DNA of 64,000 nt, from positions 1 through 64,000 of the IMG/VR virus record IMGVR_UViG_3300042922_000886; one strand, 5' to 3'. This stretch comes from a virus. This document shows positions 1 to 10,194 of this stretch, piece after piece (the stretch's first letter is position 1; every line of letters starts with the position of its first letter). The notes below the pieces were generated by a model that was given only the letters and a program-made list of their open reading frames with translations, was not told the DNA's origin and made no database searches. Both the position numbers and the translations under genes were made by a program.

Positions 1-2222
1 TTAGTTGTCCATATAGAGATTTCACTGTTCAAAGTATTTAACGCGTTTTGATAGTTTGCCTTCTCCGTTGTAATGCCGAGCGAAGTCGCTACGTTGATTA
101 CATCTGTGGATTCTTTATCAACCTGTGCTTGCGACAACTTTAATGCATTGGCTTCGGCCAGCGTAATCATCCCGTCATCGGCATACTGATCCAACGCATC
201 TTCAAGGGAATCTAGAGAGCCATTCAACTCGATGACTTGAGTATCCACGTACTGTTGAGTATTTCCTTCTACACTATTCCAATAAGTTGCAGATGATATT
301 ACAGTATCGGGAATCTTTGCTCCCCCATCGCCAACGATGATTTGATTCGCTCGTAGTTGTACGAACTCACCGAGTACACCCATGATGTTTTCTGCAACGA
401 TTCGATCATGGCGAATTGCCGTTTTCCACGTATTTCCTCCGTCTCCCGACATCGCGAGAATACCGTGTTGGGCAATGAGCATTTTATTGGAGTCGGCTGG
501 ATCATAGATACGCAGTCCTTTACGACTTATTTCAACAGTCTCGTTTTGACTCGCTTTTATTTCTCGCGCTGCTGCGTCCCATGTGTTGTTGATCGTCTGG
601 AATATCTCTGAGTTAGTTGTTACGGTATCCTGCAAGGCGTATTTACTGCTGTCGTAGGATGCAGAAGAGGAAATTGTTCGATATAGATTCTTAATAAATC
701 TTTGCTCGTCAGTTAGTATATCTTTCACATTACTGATAGTGAGATTTATTTCTCCTGATTCATAATCAAAGTTTAACTCGATTATTTTCGCAGTAATGTT
801 AACATTTAGTTTATCATGTTCTATTTTTATAATGTCGCCTAAATTTAATTTATCCCAGTTGCCTTGCTCACTCATTATTTCGAATAAGTTCACAATTGAA
901 ATATTTACCGATATATGTGGTTCTCGACGTTTTTCAAACTCTTTTTTCGCAGCATCATACAATTCTTTAGCATCTGTATAATTCTCATTCGACCATTCTT
1001 GAACGACGACATGAGGATTCCATTCTTTCAATTGATCTTCTGTAAAATTATTTTCAAGAGTTAAAGAATTTCTAAGTGTAGTAATTTGACTATCCACACT
1101 CGCAATATTCGTAGTGATACCATTAATTACACTTTGTTGACCATTTATTTGACTTTGTTTGGCTGTTTTTTGTGCTATAATCCCAGAAGTACTTCCACCA
1201 GTTGCATTAGCAACACTTAGCTGATCTTCAATTATGGCAAGTTCGTTTTGCAGATTGTACAAAGAATTTTGATTCGTAACTAAATTACTCTGCAACGTCT
1301 CTTTTTGGGATAGTAACGAGCTGAATGCCGCCTTACTTCCTTCCACTAATTCTTGATAGTCTAAGATTGCATTGGCCAGATCATCACTTATATCCTGTGC
1401 ATGGGACAGTACATTGCCATGTATGTCTCGTTGAAACCCGTATAAAATACTCGAATAATCTTCTAGAAAGTTACTGCCTGTAGGATTAACTGATTGAATA
1501 CTTAGACCAGACCGACCGAATACTTTCAAACGAGTACAATAATCTGCACTGTCCGACTCATAAGTGATATTCTTGAGCAGCTTCCCATACTTAACTTTAA
1601 ATCCTCTATTTTGACCAATATTATCAATGTCGTAAAAAGAAATCCTACGATTGACCGTATCATAAACGATTACAGCGTTAAACGTTTCTGCAACCTGTTG
1701 AATAGCATCAAGGACGGAAGAGGAAATATCAAAAGATCGGTACTTTATATTAAAACTCGAATCAATATAATCAATCGACCAAATTGATTCAGAGAGTAAA
1801 TCGGCTAATACTTCTGTCGCATTCTTAGATGTAACACTGTAATCTTTTATTTTTTTATCGCGCAATTCATATCCGAGACTATAGCATTCTACTTTTTTAT
1901 AATCGGCATTATCATCCATTACATCCGCAACCTTATGTATGATGTAATACTCGATGTAATCTCCCTTATTAAACTTTACTATTCTTCTTTCTTTTATTTT
2001 TAAGATATTCTCATTTTGTATTAAGCCTTGTGTGCGCGCCAGTTCATATGGTATATGAAAAGATAACTCATTTATGTTTCCAATTGTAATTTTTTGGCTT
2101 ACATTATATGACTCACTGAGATTTCCAATGACAGTTCGATATAAATCGTTTTTGCACAATTGCAATCGTGGCTTTATTTTCTTTTTAGACCAATCGATTT
2201 GCGGAAACAATAGCCACACCAC
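1..2222 (-). CDS. Phage tail protein, prophage endopeptidase-tail type (3' end outside window)
   Basis: The frame is open from 2222 to the window edge, at least 740 codons. It follows the Dit-like gene directly and in frame: its candidate GTG codons at 2222 and 2219 touch the TAG of that gene. A TTG at 2210 preceded by GGTGGTG is an equally good start. The first part has the beta-rich character of tail-associated (Tal/prophage endopeptidase) baseplate proteins. The middle, about residues 300-450, is rich in Q, N, S and L and looks coiled. The C-terminal part seen here is again beta-rich with a shaft-like section. Position after tape measure and Dit is the classic siphophage tail-tip order, so I infer the baseplate/tail-spike hub, possibly with cell-wall hydrolase activity beyond the edge. 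No catalytic motif was identified. Confidence 0.8.
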   Translation of the reverse strand, partial: MVWLLFPQIDWSKKKIKPRLQLCKNDLYRTVIGNLSESYNVSQKITIGNINELSFHIPYELARTQGLIQNENILKIKERRIVKFNKGDYIEYYIIHKVADVMDDNADYKKVECYSLGYELRDKKIKDYSVTSKNATEVLADLLSESIWSIDYIDSSFNIKYRSFDISSSVLDAIQQVAETFNAVIVYDTVNRRISFYDIDNIGQNRGFKVKYGKLLKNITYESDSADYCTRLKVFGRSGLSIQSVNPTGSNFLEDYSSILYGFQRDIHGNVLSHAQDISDDLANAILDYQELVEGSKAAFSSLLSQKETLQSNLVTNQNSLYNLQNELAIIEDQLSVANATGGSTSGIIAQKTAKQSQINGQQSVINGITTNIASVDSQITTLRNSLTLENNFTEDQLKEWNPHVVVQEWSNENYTDAKELYDAAKKEFEKRREPHISVNISIVNLFEIMSEQGNWDKLNLGDIIKIEHDKLNVNITAKIIELNFDYESGEINLTISNVKDILTDEQRFIKNLYRTISSSASYDSSKYALQDTVTTNSEIFQTINNTWDAAAREIKASQNETVEISRKGLRIYDPADSNKMLIAQHGILAMSGDGGNTWKTAIRHDRIVAENIMGVLGEFVQLRANQIIVGDGGAKIPDTVISSATYWNSVEGNTQQYVDTQVIELNGSLDSLEDALDQYADDGMITLAEANALKLSQAQVDKESTDVINVATSLGITTEKANYQNALNTLNSEISIWTT

Positions 2223-3008
2223 CTATCCTTGCTTAGTTTTAAATTGATATGTAAATCTTAATTCTACGTTTCCAAACACTTTCAAATAGTTGTTCCCTCT
2301 TGTTAATTTGAGAAATAAACCATTATGGCTATCATATCTGTATGTCATCGGAATATCGCTTGTGATATCTTCACTTTCACAGTTGATTGTCAATTTTTCA
2401 TTAATACTCAAACCTGCGAAACTCATTGAATCCCCACTATCTGACATGTTCATTATCGAGAAAGACGATCCATTTACAATATAAACTTCTACAATTGGTA
2501 AGCAGTCAACGTCTCCAATATTTTGAATCAGCAGCTCCGTACCAGAAGCAGGGTTTATTGAAAAATCAAATATGGAAGTATATATAGGAGTATAGGTATA
2601 CGCATCAATATTTTCCATTGTGAGACTTATGTAGCCCTGTTTGAGAGTATTATGGATTAATTTTGTATCACCTGTATAAATACAATAGAACTTCCTGTTT
2701 ATGTTGTCGCTAAAATATAATTCTTTATAATAATTTTGAGATAGCCATCGAGCAACTTCTCGAATCTTTTCTTCATTCCAAGGTTCCAGAAAAGCAAAAT
2801 TCAAGGGTATTTGAAGAACACTCTCTCTAACCTCTTGAAAATAGGGCACTGTTCTTCCTCTAACCATGGTCTTAATTATTTCACGTTCAGATAGAAAAAT
2901 TTCTTCCTGCATTCCCGAAGATATATTTGCATTCACCAATCCCATGTCTGTACTTTTAATATTGTCGTACATAAAATAAAGACTTTCCGCGATAGTTATA
3001 AAATTCAC
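2223..3008 (-). CDS. Distal tail (Dit-like) protein
   Basis: A 261-residue beta-rich protein between the tape measure and the endopeptidase-tail gene. That position, the length, the N-terminal 'DMGLVN' strand typical of Sipho_tail/Dit proteins and the C-terminal jelly-roll-like pattern support a distal tail hub protein joining tail tube to baseplate. The annotated start is GTG at 3008 with a poor ribosome site. An ATG twelve codons later has a GGAAAG site but would cut into the first beta strand, so I keep the longer form. Confidence 0.75.
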   Translation of the reverse strand: MNFITIAESLYFMYDNIKSTDMGLVNANISSGMQEEIFLSEREIIKTMVRGRTVPYFQEVRESVLQIPLNFAFLEPWNEEKIREVARWLSQNYYKELYFSDNINRKFYCIYTGDTKLIHNTLKQGYISLTMENIDAYTYTPIYTSIFDFSINPASGTELLIQNIGDVDCLPIVEVYIVNGSSFSIMNMSDSGDSMSFAGLSINEKLTINCESEDITSDIPMTYRYDSHNGLFLKLTRGNNYLKVFGNVELRFTYQFKTKQG

Positions 3009-3023
3009 CCCACAATACTAAGA

Positions 3024-3045
3024 AGGAGTTGAGAGTCCAACTCCT
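3024..3045 (-). terminator. Hairpin between tape measure and Dit genes
   Basis: AGGAGTTG pairs perfectly with CAACTCCT around a 6-base loop. On the minus strand it is followed by only a short T-poor tail, so it may be a weak terminator or an mRNA stabiliser rather than a full stop. Confidence 0.5.
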
Positions 3046-3052
3046 CGCTACT

Positions 3053-6000
3053 TTAATTCCCCATCTTTTGAAAATTCTTAATAATTGTATTAAATACGGT
3101 TTCTCCACCATTTCTGTCGCCAGTTACTTGATCGATCCGTAGATTTAAGTTGTAGGTTGGACCATTTGCAACTGGTTCCGTTCGATTAAACCTAATATTA
3201 TCGAAATTTGGTCTGCGAATACTCTCAAAAATACTCCGAGTTACATCGACCACTTTGAGCAGTTTCGAAGTATCAAATTTGTCTAATATTAATTCTTTCT
3301 CATCCAAGAATGCTAGTTTTGGCTGATTACCGAATGCAGGAGTCATCCCCCCTGTATCGAACCGTGCTACATTACCTTTAATAATGTCCTGATAGTCGTA
3401 ATCTGCAAATCCGTACTTCTTTCTGAACGCTTCGTTTTCAATATTGAGTTGAGCCATACGTTCTAGATTTGGTTTAGCCGACTTGCTTAATGACTCCCAT
3501 TCAACTTTATTTTGAATGTACTTAGAATGGTCACTCCGCTTTTGCGCTAATGCGCTGTCTACTACAACATTGCTTATATTGCCAGTTGAAACAGCCTGAA
3601 GTAACCGGAGGGCATTTTCTAACTCTGCGACAAGATTATTACGGATACTTTTGCCCATCTCAGAAGTGTTGGATGAAATCTCATTCTTCAAACTGTTAAG
3701 CGAACTTTCGATAGTAGAAATATTTCCGGCAATAATTTCTGATTCAAGTTGCGCGAAATAAGCATCATTGTTTAAAACATTGTCCCAATATTGCTTTCGT
3801 GCATCTTCGACGTTTTTCAGACCACTCTTGATACCCTCATATTTCGCATCTTCGGCTTTCTTACTCGCATCAATCTCTTTTTCTTTTTGATTCAATTGTT
3901 CCTGTAGCGCATCTTTGCGTAACTTTCTCGAACGATCCTCCTTGAATTTCTCAATTTCTTCTAGTTTGTTTTGGAGTTCCTGTTCGAGTTGCTCACGCTT
4001 TGCTTTGGTTTCAATGGAATCGTCCAGTGCGAGAACGCTTATTTGACTCTGAATTTTTTGAGCATCAGATTGTTTTTTCGTTAAATCAGAATCAAAATCT
4101 TCTTTCTCGTTCAGTTTATCGAGTAAAGATAACTGCTCATCAATTGAGTTCTTATATTTTTGCAGTTCGTCATCCAACTGCTCCATTTTTTCGTTATGAT
4201 TTTTCTCTTGTTGTTCTGCAATCTTCTCAATATCTTTTAACTGTTCATCGCGTTGATATTCAAGAGATTTTCTATGTGCATCGACGACTTTTTTGGCAAT
4301 TTCTTCGAGTTTCTTATTCTTTTGTTCGGATAACTCGAGTAACTTCATCCGTGCATCATATACATTCTTATCTGCTGTCAACTGTTCTGACTCGGATAAT
4401 GCGATGATTCCACGTTCCTTCGTCCATCGCGAGTCGGCCATACGTAGACGAGCATCGAGAACCATTTGAGCGATTTCGATTTCCGTTTTACCGGCAAGAG
4501 TCAAACGAGTTGTCTCTTCGGAAATCCAATTTTCCGACAGTTTGAACTCATTCTCTCGATGCTCATTTGTTAATTGATCGATTTGTGTTAGCAGATTACC
4601 AACTGTATCTGTGACCTTTTGTACTTCTTCATCATTACTTTTCCATGCTTGTTTAATAGATTGAATTTGCCCGAAGATGCTCTCATAAAGGTTCATTTGG
4701 TTTTTGAGAGTCTTAATTTGATTCTCTTGTGCTGTAGTTAGGTTTTCTCCAGTGCCTTCAATCTGTTGAATTTGCTTTACAATATCCGTAATCGCCTTTG
4801 TGTAGGTCTTCGATGCCGTCGCGTCGTCATTAAACCAAGCATCAAAACCGACTAACGTACCTTCGCCATTATCCATTGCGAATAGTTCTGCAAGTTCAGT
4901 ATACGTTCCACGTATCTCATCAGCATAACCGGATAGATTTTTGTTTGCAGAATAAATATCCTCTATTTTAGACTGCTGTTCAGCAAGGAGTTTATTCGTT
5001 AATTCTAATGATTTATTATAATCATCCGTTTTCTTCTCTGTGTTAATCTGCCGTTCGAGTGACTTGATATTCTGGTCACGCTTTGAAATGATACTATTGA
5101 TATTGTCAATTTCTTCTCTGGTAAAGTCTGGGGGCGTAGTAAGAGTTGCTTGTGTGTCCTGCTTAGGTTCTTTATAACCCTTTGGATCGATACGATCTCC
5201 CTTTTGAAGACGGTAGATATCCTCATCAATGCCGTATAAATCTTCGGAATATAAGTCAGAAAAAGAATTTCGAATATTTTTCAGCTTCTCTAACTGTTGA
5301 GCAGCATTTTCATATCCAGTCGATTCCATGTTGACGAGATGACGGAATTGCTCCATCTCTGACTGGAATGCATCTTTTCGGACTTTATATTCTTCCTCGA
5401 TCTCTTCAGGTGATTTGACTTTTCCGAGTGTGCCTGACTTTTTTTCTGGGGGTGTTTCACCTTTATTTGTATTGTTTAAACTGTCAAGTAGTTCTTGTGA
5501 CTGCTTTATTTCTTGTTCAATTTTAGCTATTTCTTGACCATCTTTTAATATTTCACTCGCTATGTCTTCACGCTTATATTTGAAATCATTTGAGAGGATA
5601 CCTTTAGCACCTTGCAACACACGTCCAAAGTCAAACAAGCCGGATATTGGCTCTAAAAGTTCATTATTGGAAGCAATGCGTTTTTCGAGTTCCTGCTTTC
5701 TCTTATTACCTTGATCTATTTTAGTTTGTTCCGTAATACGAAGTACTTCGCCGTATTTCTTTTTATAATCATCCAACTTTGTGATATTGATATCAACAGC
5801 TTTACCATGCTCATTCCACTGAGTCACCAAGGACGGCATTTTATTCGCAAGAGTTTCAATGACCTTAGTAAGTTCTGTCTTAGCATTCTTTATCTCGATA
5901 TCAGACTTAGTATTTTCTTCGATTATTTTCTTTAGTTCGTGATATTTATCGGTAAGTTTAAATACTTCGTCTTGATTATCATTCAGAGCATTATCCAGAT

Positions 6001-8236
6001 CAGATAAATTTCTTGTTGCATCTGCGCTATTTTTAATAATTTTCTCAAATATGAATCCAAGTGCAACAAATGCCGCACCAACCAGCGTCGCGGATGCCAA
6101 AGTTCTTAAAGAAACAGTAAGTGCCCTTGTAGCAATAGTTGCTCTTGTCGTACCAGCTTCAACAACCAACAATGAAGCTACAAAGTTTCTAAAGTTTGAA
6201 TTTAATGCGAAGGTTGCCACTCCGACCGTTCCCATAACCGGACCCAGAATACCAAAGTTGCTTGTTAACTCTGATCCGATTTTGGCTAGATCTGTAGCAC
6301 CCTTTATTAACAGAATCAAAGAGTCAGTAAGGACAGCATCTCCAACTGTGAGTGCCAATTCACTAAAAGCATTTTTCATTTTATTGATTCTTGCTTCTAA
6401 ACCTTGTTGATACTTATCATTTTCTCGAGCAGCACTACCGAATGAATTCAATGCTGTCGTTGTAGCATCTACCGACAATTTACCACCCGACATCAAAGCG
6501 AAAAATCGGTTTAACTGGTATCTACCAGCTAATGCAACACCCAACGATTGCTGTGTCTCAGCATTCAAGTTGCTCCAAGAGGATTGCAATTCTGTAATGA
6601 TTTGAGTTGCCGTCTTCATTTCGCCGTTCGAATCACGAACATTAATTCCAATCGAAGCAAGCGAATCAATTGCCGGTTGCATGGTCGTAAGTCTGGAGTA
6701 GATGGTTTTCAAGGCATTTCCCACAACTGCTCCTGACTCTCGTGTCTGAACTCCGATTGCAGTTACATGTCCAATTTGCTCTTCCATAGTAACTCCAAAA
6801 GCGTCACCAGCGCTTCCAGCCTTTTGAAGTGCAAGCGCCAAATCTCTACTTGTAATTGCAAACTGATTGTCTACCTCGTTGATGGCGTTTATGATTCTGA
6901 TGGAATCTTCGGCTTTGATATTAAAGACTTCCATTGCAGAAACCATTGTAGACATGGATTCTTCAACGCTAAGTTCAGAAATATTTGCAGCCATAATCGC
7001 TGTTCGAGTCAATGCTTCAATTTGTTGTTCGGAAAAGTTTCCTTGTCGTGCGAAGCCAATCATGGACTGATTTACATTTTGGATAGACTGGCCGAGTTCA
7101 TTAGCAAGATTTATGCTGACACGCAACATATCATTTACATCAACTACGGGATCAACAACACGCCTTAACTCGGTTAATTGTTTATCAATCTGTATGATCG
7201 TGTCGACGGCAGAATTGAGTGCTCTAAGTGGTGCGTAGAAAGCTGTGGCTGCAACCATCCATATCGGAAAACGAGTTAGGGCTGTTTTTAGTGCCTCTCC
7301 CATGGTAAGGGTGTGAGCGCTTGCTATCTTAGCCTCTGCACCGATCTGTTTAATCTGATTCGGAATCTCCCGTAATCTCTTATCGAAATCCGGGTTTCCA
7401 ATATCCATATTTCCTAATTCAGTTTTTAACGATGACAGTGCGCCTGTATTTACTTTATTACCATACCGCCGTTCCAAATCAGTGATACTGGCTATATATT
7501 TAGCTCGATATGTCTCTAAATCGCGAAGCTTCTTCTCTGTTGCAGCGCGATCCATATCCATGTTTTTCTGAATCGCTCTTTGCTGTTCCTCATTCCACTT
7601 TCTTGACTCGTTTCGAACTCTTTCTTCAGATTTAATTCGACCAGCATACATTTGTTCAAGTAATTTCTGCTCATCTTCTCGATCTCTTTTGAAATTTGTC
7701 GTAGTCGATGATCCAATTAGAGTTTGTCCATCGGATTCTAATTTTCGTGTAGTTACTGTATTTCCTTCTGAAGATACAACTCTATATCCTTTTGTTGCAT
7801 TTGCTTTATTTTTTAATACAGTTATCGAGTCAAGTTCACTATTATTTAGTTTATCTACAGCTTTAGCAAGTTTGTCAGCAGCGAGGGTCTCATCTTGCAT
7901 TGCCTTCTTATTGGCATCGTGTATAGTCTTAGTTTTTTGAATTATTTCTCCGCTTTTAAGAACTTTTTGAGACACTTGAGTAACGGTTCCATCAAGCTTC
8001 TTATATATATCCTGAGTTTCCGAGATAACTTTATTTTGTTCGTCTGCGACACTCTTCAACTTCTCGGTTGCCTTAATAAACGATTGAATGTGTGTATTAA
8101 AATTCTCTGGCACTTCTATTTTAAGTTTTAATTTATTTATTTTTTTTTCTAAACCAGCAATTGCGGAATTAATTTCACCTATGCTACGACCAACATTTAA
8201 GCTTGATGTAATAAGGATTTTTAAATTGTTATTCAT
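3053..8236 (-). CDS. Tail tape measure protein
   Basis: A 1,727-residue protein, by far the longest in the window, as expected for the ruler that sets tail length. Residues 1-330 and about 900-1,560 are largely charged heptad-like coiled coil. Around residues 330-650 lies the conserved tape-measure core, with an alpha-helical 'FAR-QGNFSEQ' section and the 'TRESGAVVGNALKTIYSRL' type motif of TIGR01760 proteins. Residues about 660-750 are hydrophobic and may insert in the membrane during DNA ejection. ATG at 8236 has an AAAGGAGTGG site. The gene lies just upstream of Dit in transcription order. The assignment is secure; no lytic domain was seen. Confidence 0.93.
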   Translation of the reverse strand: MNNNLKILITSSLNVGRSIGEINSAIAGLEKKINKLKLKIEVPENFNTHIQSFIKATEKLKSVADEQNKVISETQDIYKKLDGTVTQVSQKVLKSGEIIQKTKTIHDANKKAMQDETLAADKLAKAVDKLNNSELDSITVLKNKANATKGYRVVSSEGNTVTTRKLESDGQTLIGSSTTTNFKRDREDEQKLLEQMYAGRIKSEERVRNESRKWNEEQQRAIQKNMDMDRAATEKKLRDLETYRAKYIASITDLERRYGNKVNTGALSSLKTELGNMDIGNPDFDKRLREIPNQIKQIGAEAKIASAHTLTMGEALKTALTRFPIWMVAATAFYAPLRALNSAVDTIIQIDKQLTELRRVVDPVVDVNDMLRVSINLANELGQSIQNVNQSMIGFARQGNFSEQQIEALTRTAIMAANISELSVEESMSTMVSAMEVFNIKAEDSIRIINAINEVDNQFAITSRDLALALQKAGSAGDAFGVTMEEQIGHVTAIGVQTRESGAVVGNALKTIYSRLTTMQPAIDSLASIGINVRDSNGEMKTATQIITELQSSWSNLNAETQQSLGVALAGRYQLNRFFALMSGGKLSVDATTTALNSFGSAARENDKYQQGLEARINKMKNAFSELALTVGDAVLTDSLILLIKGATDLAKIGSELTSNFGILGPVMGTVGVATFALNSNFRNFVASLLVVEAGTTRATIATRALTVSLRTLASATLVGAAFVALGFIFEKIIKNSADATRNLSDLDNALNDNQDEVFKLTDKYHELKKIIEENTKSDIEIKNAKTELTKVIETLANKMPSLVTQWNEHGKAVDINITKLDDYKKKYGEVLRITEQTKIDQGNKRKQELEKRIASNNELLEPISGLFDFGRVLQGAKGILSNDFKYKREDIASEILKDGQEIAKIEQEIKQSQELLDSLNNTNKGETPPEKKSGTLGKVKSPEEIEEEYKVRKDAFQSEMEQFRHLVNMESTGYENAAQQLEKLKNIRNSFSDLYSEDLYGIDEDIYRLQKGDRIDPKGYKEPKQDTQATLTTPPDFTREEIDNINSIISKRDQNIKSLERQINTEKKTDDYNKSLELTNKLLAEQQSKIEDIYSANKNLSGYADEIRGTYTELAELFAMDNGEGTLVGFDAWFNDDATASKTYTKAITDIVKQIQQIEGTGENLTTAQENQIKTLKNQMNLYESIFGQIQSIKQAWKSNDEEVQKVTDTVGNLLTQIDQLTNEHRENEFKLSENWISEETTRLTLAGKTEIEIAQMVLDARLRMADSRWTKERGIIALSESEQLTADKNVYDARMKLLELSEQKNKKLEEIAKKVVDAHRKSLEYQRDEQLKDIEKIAEQQEKNHNEKMEQLDDELQKYKNSIDEQLSLLDKLNEKEDFDSDLTKKQSDAQKIQSQISVLALDDSIETKAKREQLEQELQNKLEEIEKFKEDRSRKLRKDALQEQLNQKEKEIDASKKAEDAKYEGIKSGLKNVEDARKQYWDNVLNNDAYFAQLESEIIAGNISTIESSLNSLKNEISSNTSEMGKSIRNNLVAELENALRLLQAVSTGNISNVVVDSALAQKRSDHSKYIQNKVEWESLSKSAKPNLERMAQLNIENEAFRKKYGFADYDYQDIIKGNVARFDTGGMTPAFGNQPKLAFLDEKELILDKFDTSKLLKVVDVTRSIFESIRRPNFDNIRFNRTEPVANGPTYNLNLRIDQVTGDRNGGETVFNTIIKNFQKMGN

Positions 8237-8254
8237 TGAACCACTCCTTTTGAA

Positions 8255-8284
8255 AATAAAAAAAGAAGTGGTATATTTACCACT
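8255..8284 (-). terminator. Rho-independent terminator upstream of tape measure
   Basis: On the minus strand AGTGGT and ACCACT form a stem around six bases, followed by a CTTTTTTTATTT run. It separates the regulatory island (8.3-9.6 kb) from the tape measure gene, so the tape measure needs read-through or its own promoter. Confidence 0.75.
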
Positions 8285-8317
8285 CCTAGCATTTTAGTAT
8301 GTTTTTTATATTTGCCG

Positions 8318-9319
8318 TCATTTTGTCCGCTCTAAATTTCCGTTCTTATCCATTCTGAATGCCGTTTTTATTTCTGATGAAACTTTTATATCGATAGCGG
8401 AAGCGATGATTCCTTTAGTTTGAATCAGTTCATCTGATATTTTTTCTTTTTCACTTTTTAATTTTTTGAGTGCTGATTGTAGTGCAGCATTTTTTAATTG
8501 CAGAGTTTCAATTTTATCTTCCAATAGTGCAATTTTTTCATTTTGCAAACCTTCGATGCTCTTTTTCATCTCTTCAAACTCTACTAATACTGAATTCAAC
8601 ATCATTTCCTGCCAACTTGGTTTTTTGTATCCTTTAAAATCAGTAAGTTCTTCGCTGTTTTCACTGTTGTCGTGTATATTTCTTTTATTTCCTTCGATTT
8701 TTCTCTTAAGTTCTTCATTTTGAATTTTAGGTTTAATTGATGATGTATATCTGGAGCGACATGCATTTTGAGATTTTCCTAATTTTGCTGATGCAATTGC
8801 ACAAGCAGAATTTAATGTTCCACCACGATTTACTTCGTTAATAATGATGTCGTACAATATCAGATCTTTATTGTCCCAACTGCTACCAGTTACAGCTTTT
8901 GAGCGATGTTGTTGAGTTGAGTACTGTTCAACATTCAGGAGATATGTACGAACTTGTTTAGCAATTTCGCTCTTTTGAAGAAGCATTCCGATCCGTAGTA
9001 CACACCGGCGATTGAGTAAAGTTAATGACGGTATCTTTTTTAACTCAGTGACATTTTGTAACAAAGTCGACTTTATGTGTTTAAGCTCATTTCCTTTAAC
9101 TACCTTTAATCCATCTTGTACTAATTCGTCATTATTACGTACAATAATCTGCCTTATAGTGACGTCTTCGACAAGGTAGTATTCCGAAATCATCTTTGTG
9201 GTCAAATGTTCGTCATCAGGAAGCATTGTCAAAATTTTGACTCTATCTAAAGTCTCAACTCGATTAATATAAGCATTTCTCAACTGCACATCTTCAACGA
9301 AGTTTTCTTGTCTTAGCAT
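8318..9319 (-). CDS. RsfA/Myb-like regulator with antirepressor-like N-terminus
   Basis: A 333-residue protein in three parts. Residues 1-130 resemble the N-terminal region of phage antirepressor proteins with a helical 'VRTYLLNVEQ' segment. Residues about 145-200 contain a Myb/SANT-like helical unit ('WDNKDLILYDIIINEV...TLNSACAIASAKLGKSQNACRSRY') with the same layout as RsfA-family prespore regulators. Residues 240-310 are a leucine-rich coiled coil, probably for dimerisation. It overlaps the upstream small gene by a few bases, so the two are translationally coupled. It is probably a DNA-binding regulator of phage or host genes; the target is unknown. A second RsfA-type gene lies at 58,459-58,944. 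Confidence 0.65.
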   Translation of the reverse strand: MLRQENFVEDVQLRNAYINRVETLDRVKILTMLPDDEHLTTKMISEYYLVEDVTIRQIIVRNNDELVQDGLKVVKGNELKHIKSTLLQNVTELKKIPSLTLLNRRCVLRIGMLLQKSEIAKQVRTYLLNVEQYSTQQHRSKAVTGSSWDNKDLILYDIIINEVNRGGTLNSACAIASAKLGKSQNACRSRYTSSIKPKIQNEELKRKIEGNKRNIHDNSENSEELTDFKGYKKPSWQEMMLNSVLVEFEEMKKSIEGLQNEKIALLEDKIETLQLKNAALQSALKKLKSEKEKISDELIQTKGIIASAIDIKVSSEIKTAFRMDKNGNLERTK

Positions 9320-9570
9320 ACTCTCAACTCCTCTTCAATCTGATATTCGATGAATGACAATAAGTCATTCAATAAATCATCGGGATTATATGAGAAGAAC
9401 TTGTCTAGGAATTCGTTGAGATTGCTCGAGTTCAAGTAATACTGTGCAACTATGTATTCGTCAGATTCCTTCGTGTGAAAGTACTCTACGTAGTCTAGAA
9501 AGCCCTGTGTAGATAAGTGGTGATTTTCAATGATATGCTGCCACTTTAAGTATTCTTGATCTTTGGTCAT
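9313..9570 (-). CDS. Small acidic protein, unknown function
   Basis: 85 residues, rich in Glu, Asp and aromatic residues. The start at ATG 9570 is chosen over a longer frame because it has a perfect AGGAGG site seven bases upstream. It overlaps the RsfA-like gene by seven bases and is read from the divergent operator region at 9.63-9.70 kb. Confidence 0.7.
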   Translation of the reverse strand: MTKDQEYLKWQHIIENHHLSTQGFLDYVEYFHTKESDEYIVAQYYLNSSNLNEFLDKFFSYNPDDLLNDLLSFIEYQIEEELRVC

Positions 9571-9629
9571 TTGATATCCTCCTGTGAAATTGGAATATAT
9601 TTCATTCACAATTCACAGTATACAATCAA

Positions 9630-9695
9630 GTGCTAGCACCGTCAAGCAATATCAATCAAAATCCAGATGGATTTTTGCTTTTACTTGCTAGCACC
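9630..9695. promoter_or_regulatory. Two palindromic operators between divergent genes
   Basis: TGCTAGCA occurs at 9631-9638 and again at 9686-9693, both inside a longer shared context (AAGTGCTAGCACC and ACTTGCTAGCACC), 55 bp apart. They flank the start region between the minus gene at 9570 and the plus ribbon-helix-helix gene at 9744. About five helical turns between sites suits cooperative binding or looping, and the ribbon-helix-helix protein is the natural candidate ligand. Confidence 0.65.
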
Positions 9696-9702
9696 TTATA
9701 GT
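9675..9702 (+). promoter_or_regulatory. Promoter of the ribbon-helix-helix gene
   Basis: TTGCTT (9675-9680) and TATAGT (9697-9702) are 16 bp apart. The second TGCTAGCA palindrome lies in the spacer, so a bound repressor would block the polymerase; this suggests autoregulation. Confidence 0.55.
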
Positions 9703-9743
9703 ATTATATAGTGAGATATCCTTTAAGGAGGAGTTTTCATCTT

Positions 9744-10133
9744 ATGATTCCAGAGTCAAGTAAGCGAGTACGTTTTGCCAATTCACTAAATAAAGACTTG
9801 TACGAAAGACTTCAAGAACACTCGAAATCCACAAACATTCCTATATCTAAAATCCTTGATCAAGCAGTTGAAGAGTACTTCGTCAAAAGTAAAATTACAA
9901 TCAATGATGATCTATACAGTTACCTTTGCGTTTATTTTGGCACAAAGGGATTGGATATCGACGAAGAGATAGAGAACATTCTTGTTAAATTTGTTGATGG
10001 ACAGCAGAGACTAGTTGAAGATATTATCCATTCTGTGACCCGACAACAACGGGGGAAAAGGGTTAACATTGAGAAACGGGACGCTGTTGCCGAAGAATAT
10101 TCTAGTTATAATCCAAACGAGAAGTCAGATTAA
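9744..10133 (+). CDS. Ribbon-helix-helix (CopG/Arc-like) DNA-binding protein
   Basis: 129 residues from ATG 9744 (AAGGAGG site, spacing about 12). Residues 5-42 fit a ribbon-helix-helix fold: a short strand 'RVRFANSLN', then two helices with 'LYERLQEHSKSTNIPISKILDQAVEEYF'. The C-terminal 80 residues are helical and charged, of unknown role. It is the only plus-strand gene in the left 35 kb and reads away from the 8.3-9.6 kb genes across a pair of palindromes, so it is probably a repressor of that small island. Confidence 0.7.
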   Translation: MIPESSKRVRFANSLNKDLYERLQEHSKSTNIPISKILDQAVEEYFVKSKITINDDLYSYLCVYFGTKGLDIDEEIENILVKFVDGQQRLVEDIIHSVTRQQRGKRVNIEKRDAVAEEYSSYNPNEKSD

Positions 10134-10194
10134 CATTTGTTTGCAAAACTATCCGCACCTATAGCTAGATGCAGACCGTTTCGAAAACAAAATC

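Noticed and set aside
4000-4407. 135-codon plus frame
   Set aside because: Antisense shadow of the tape measure coiled coil.
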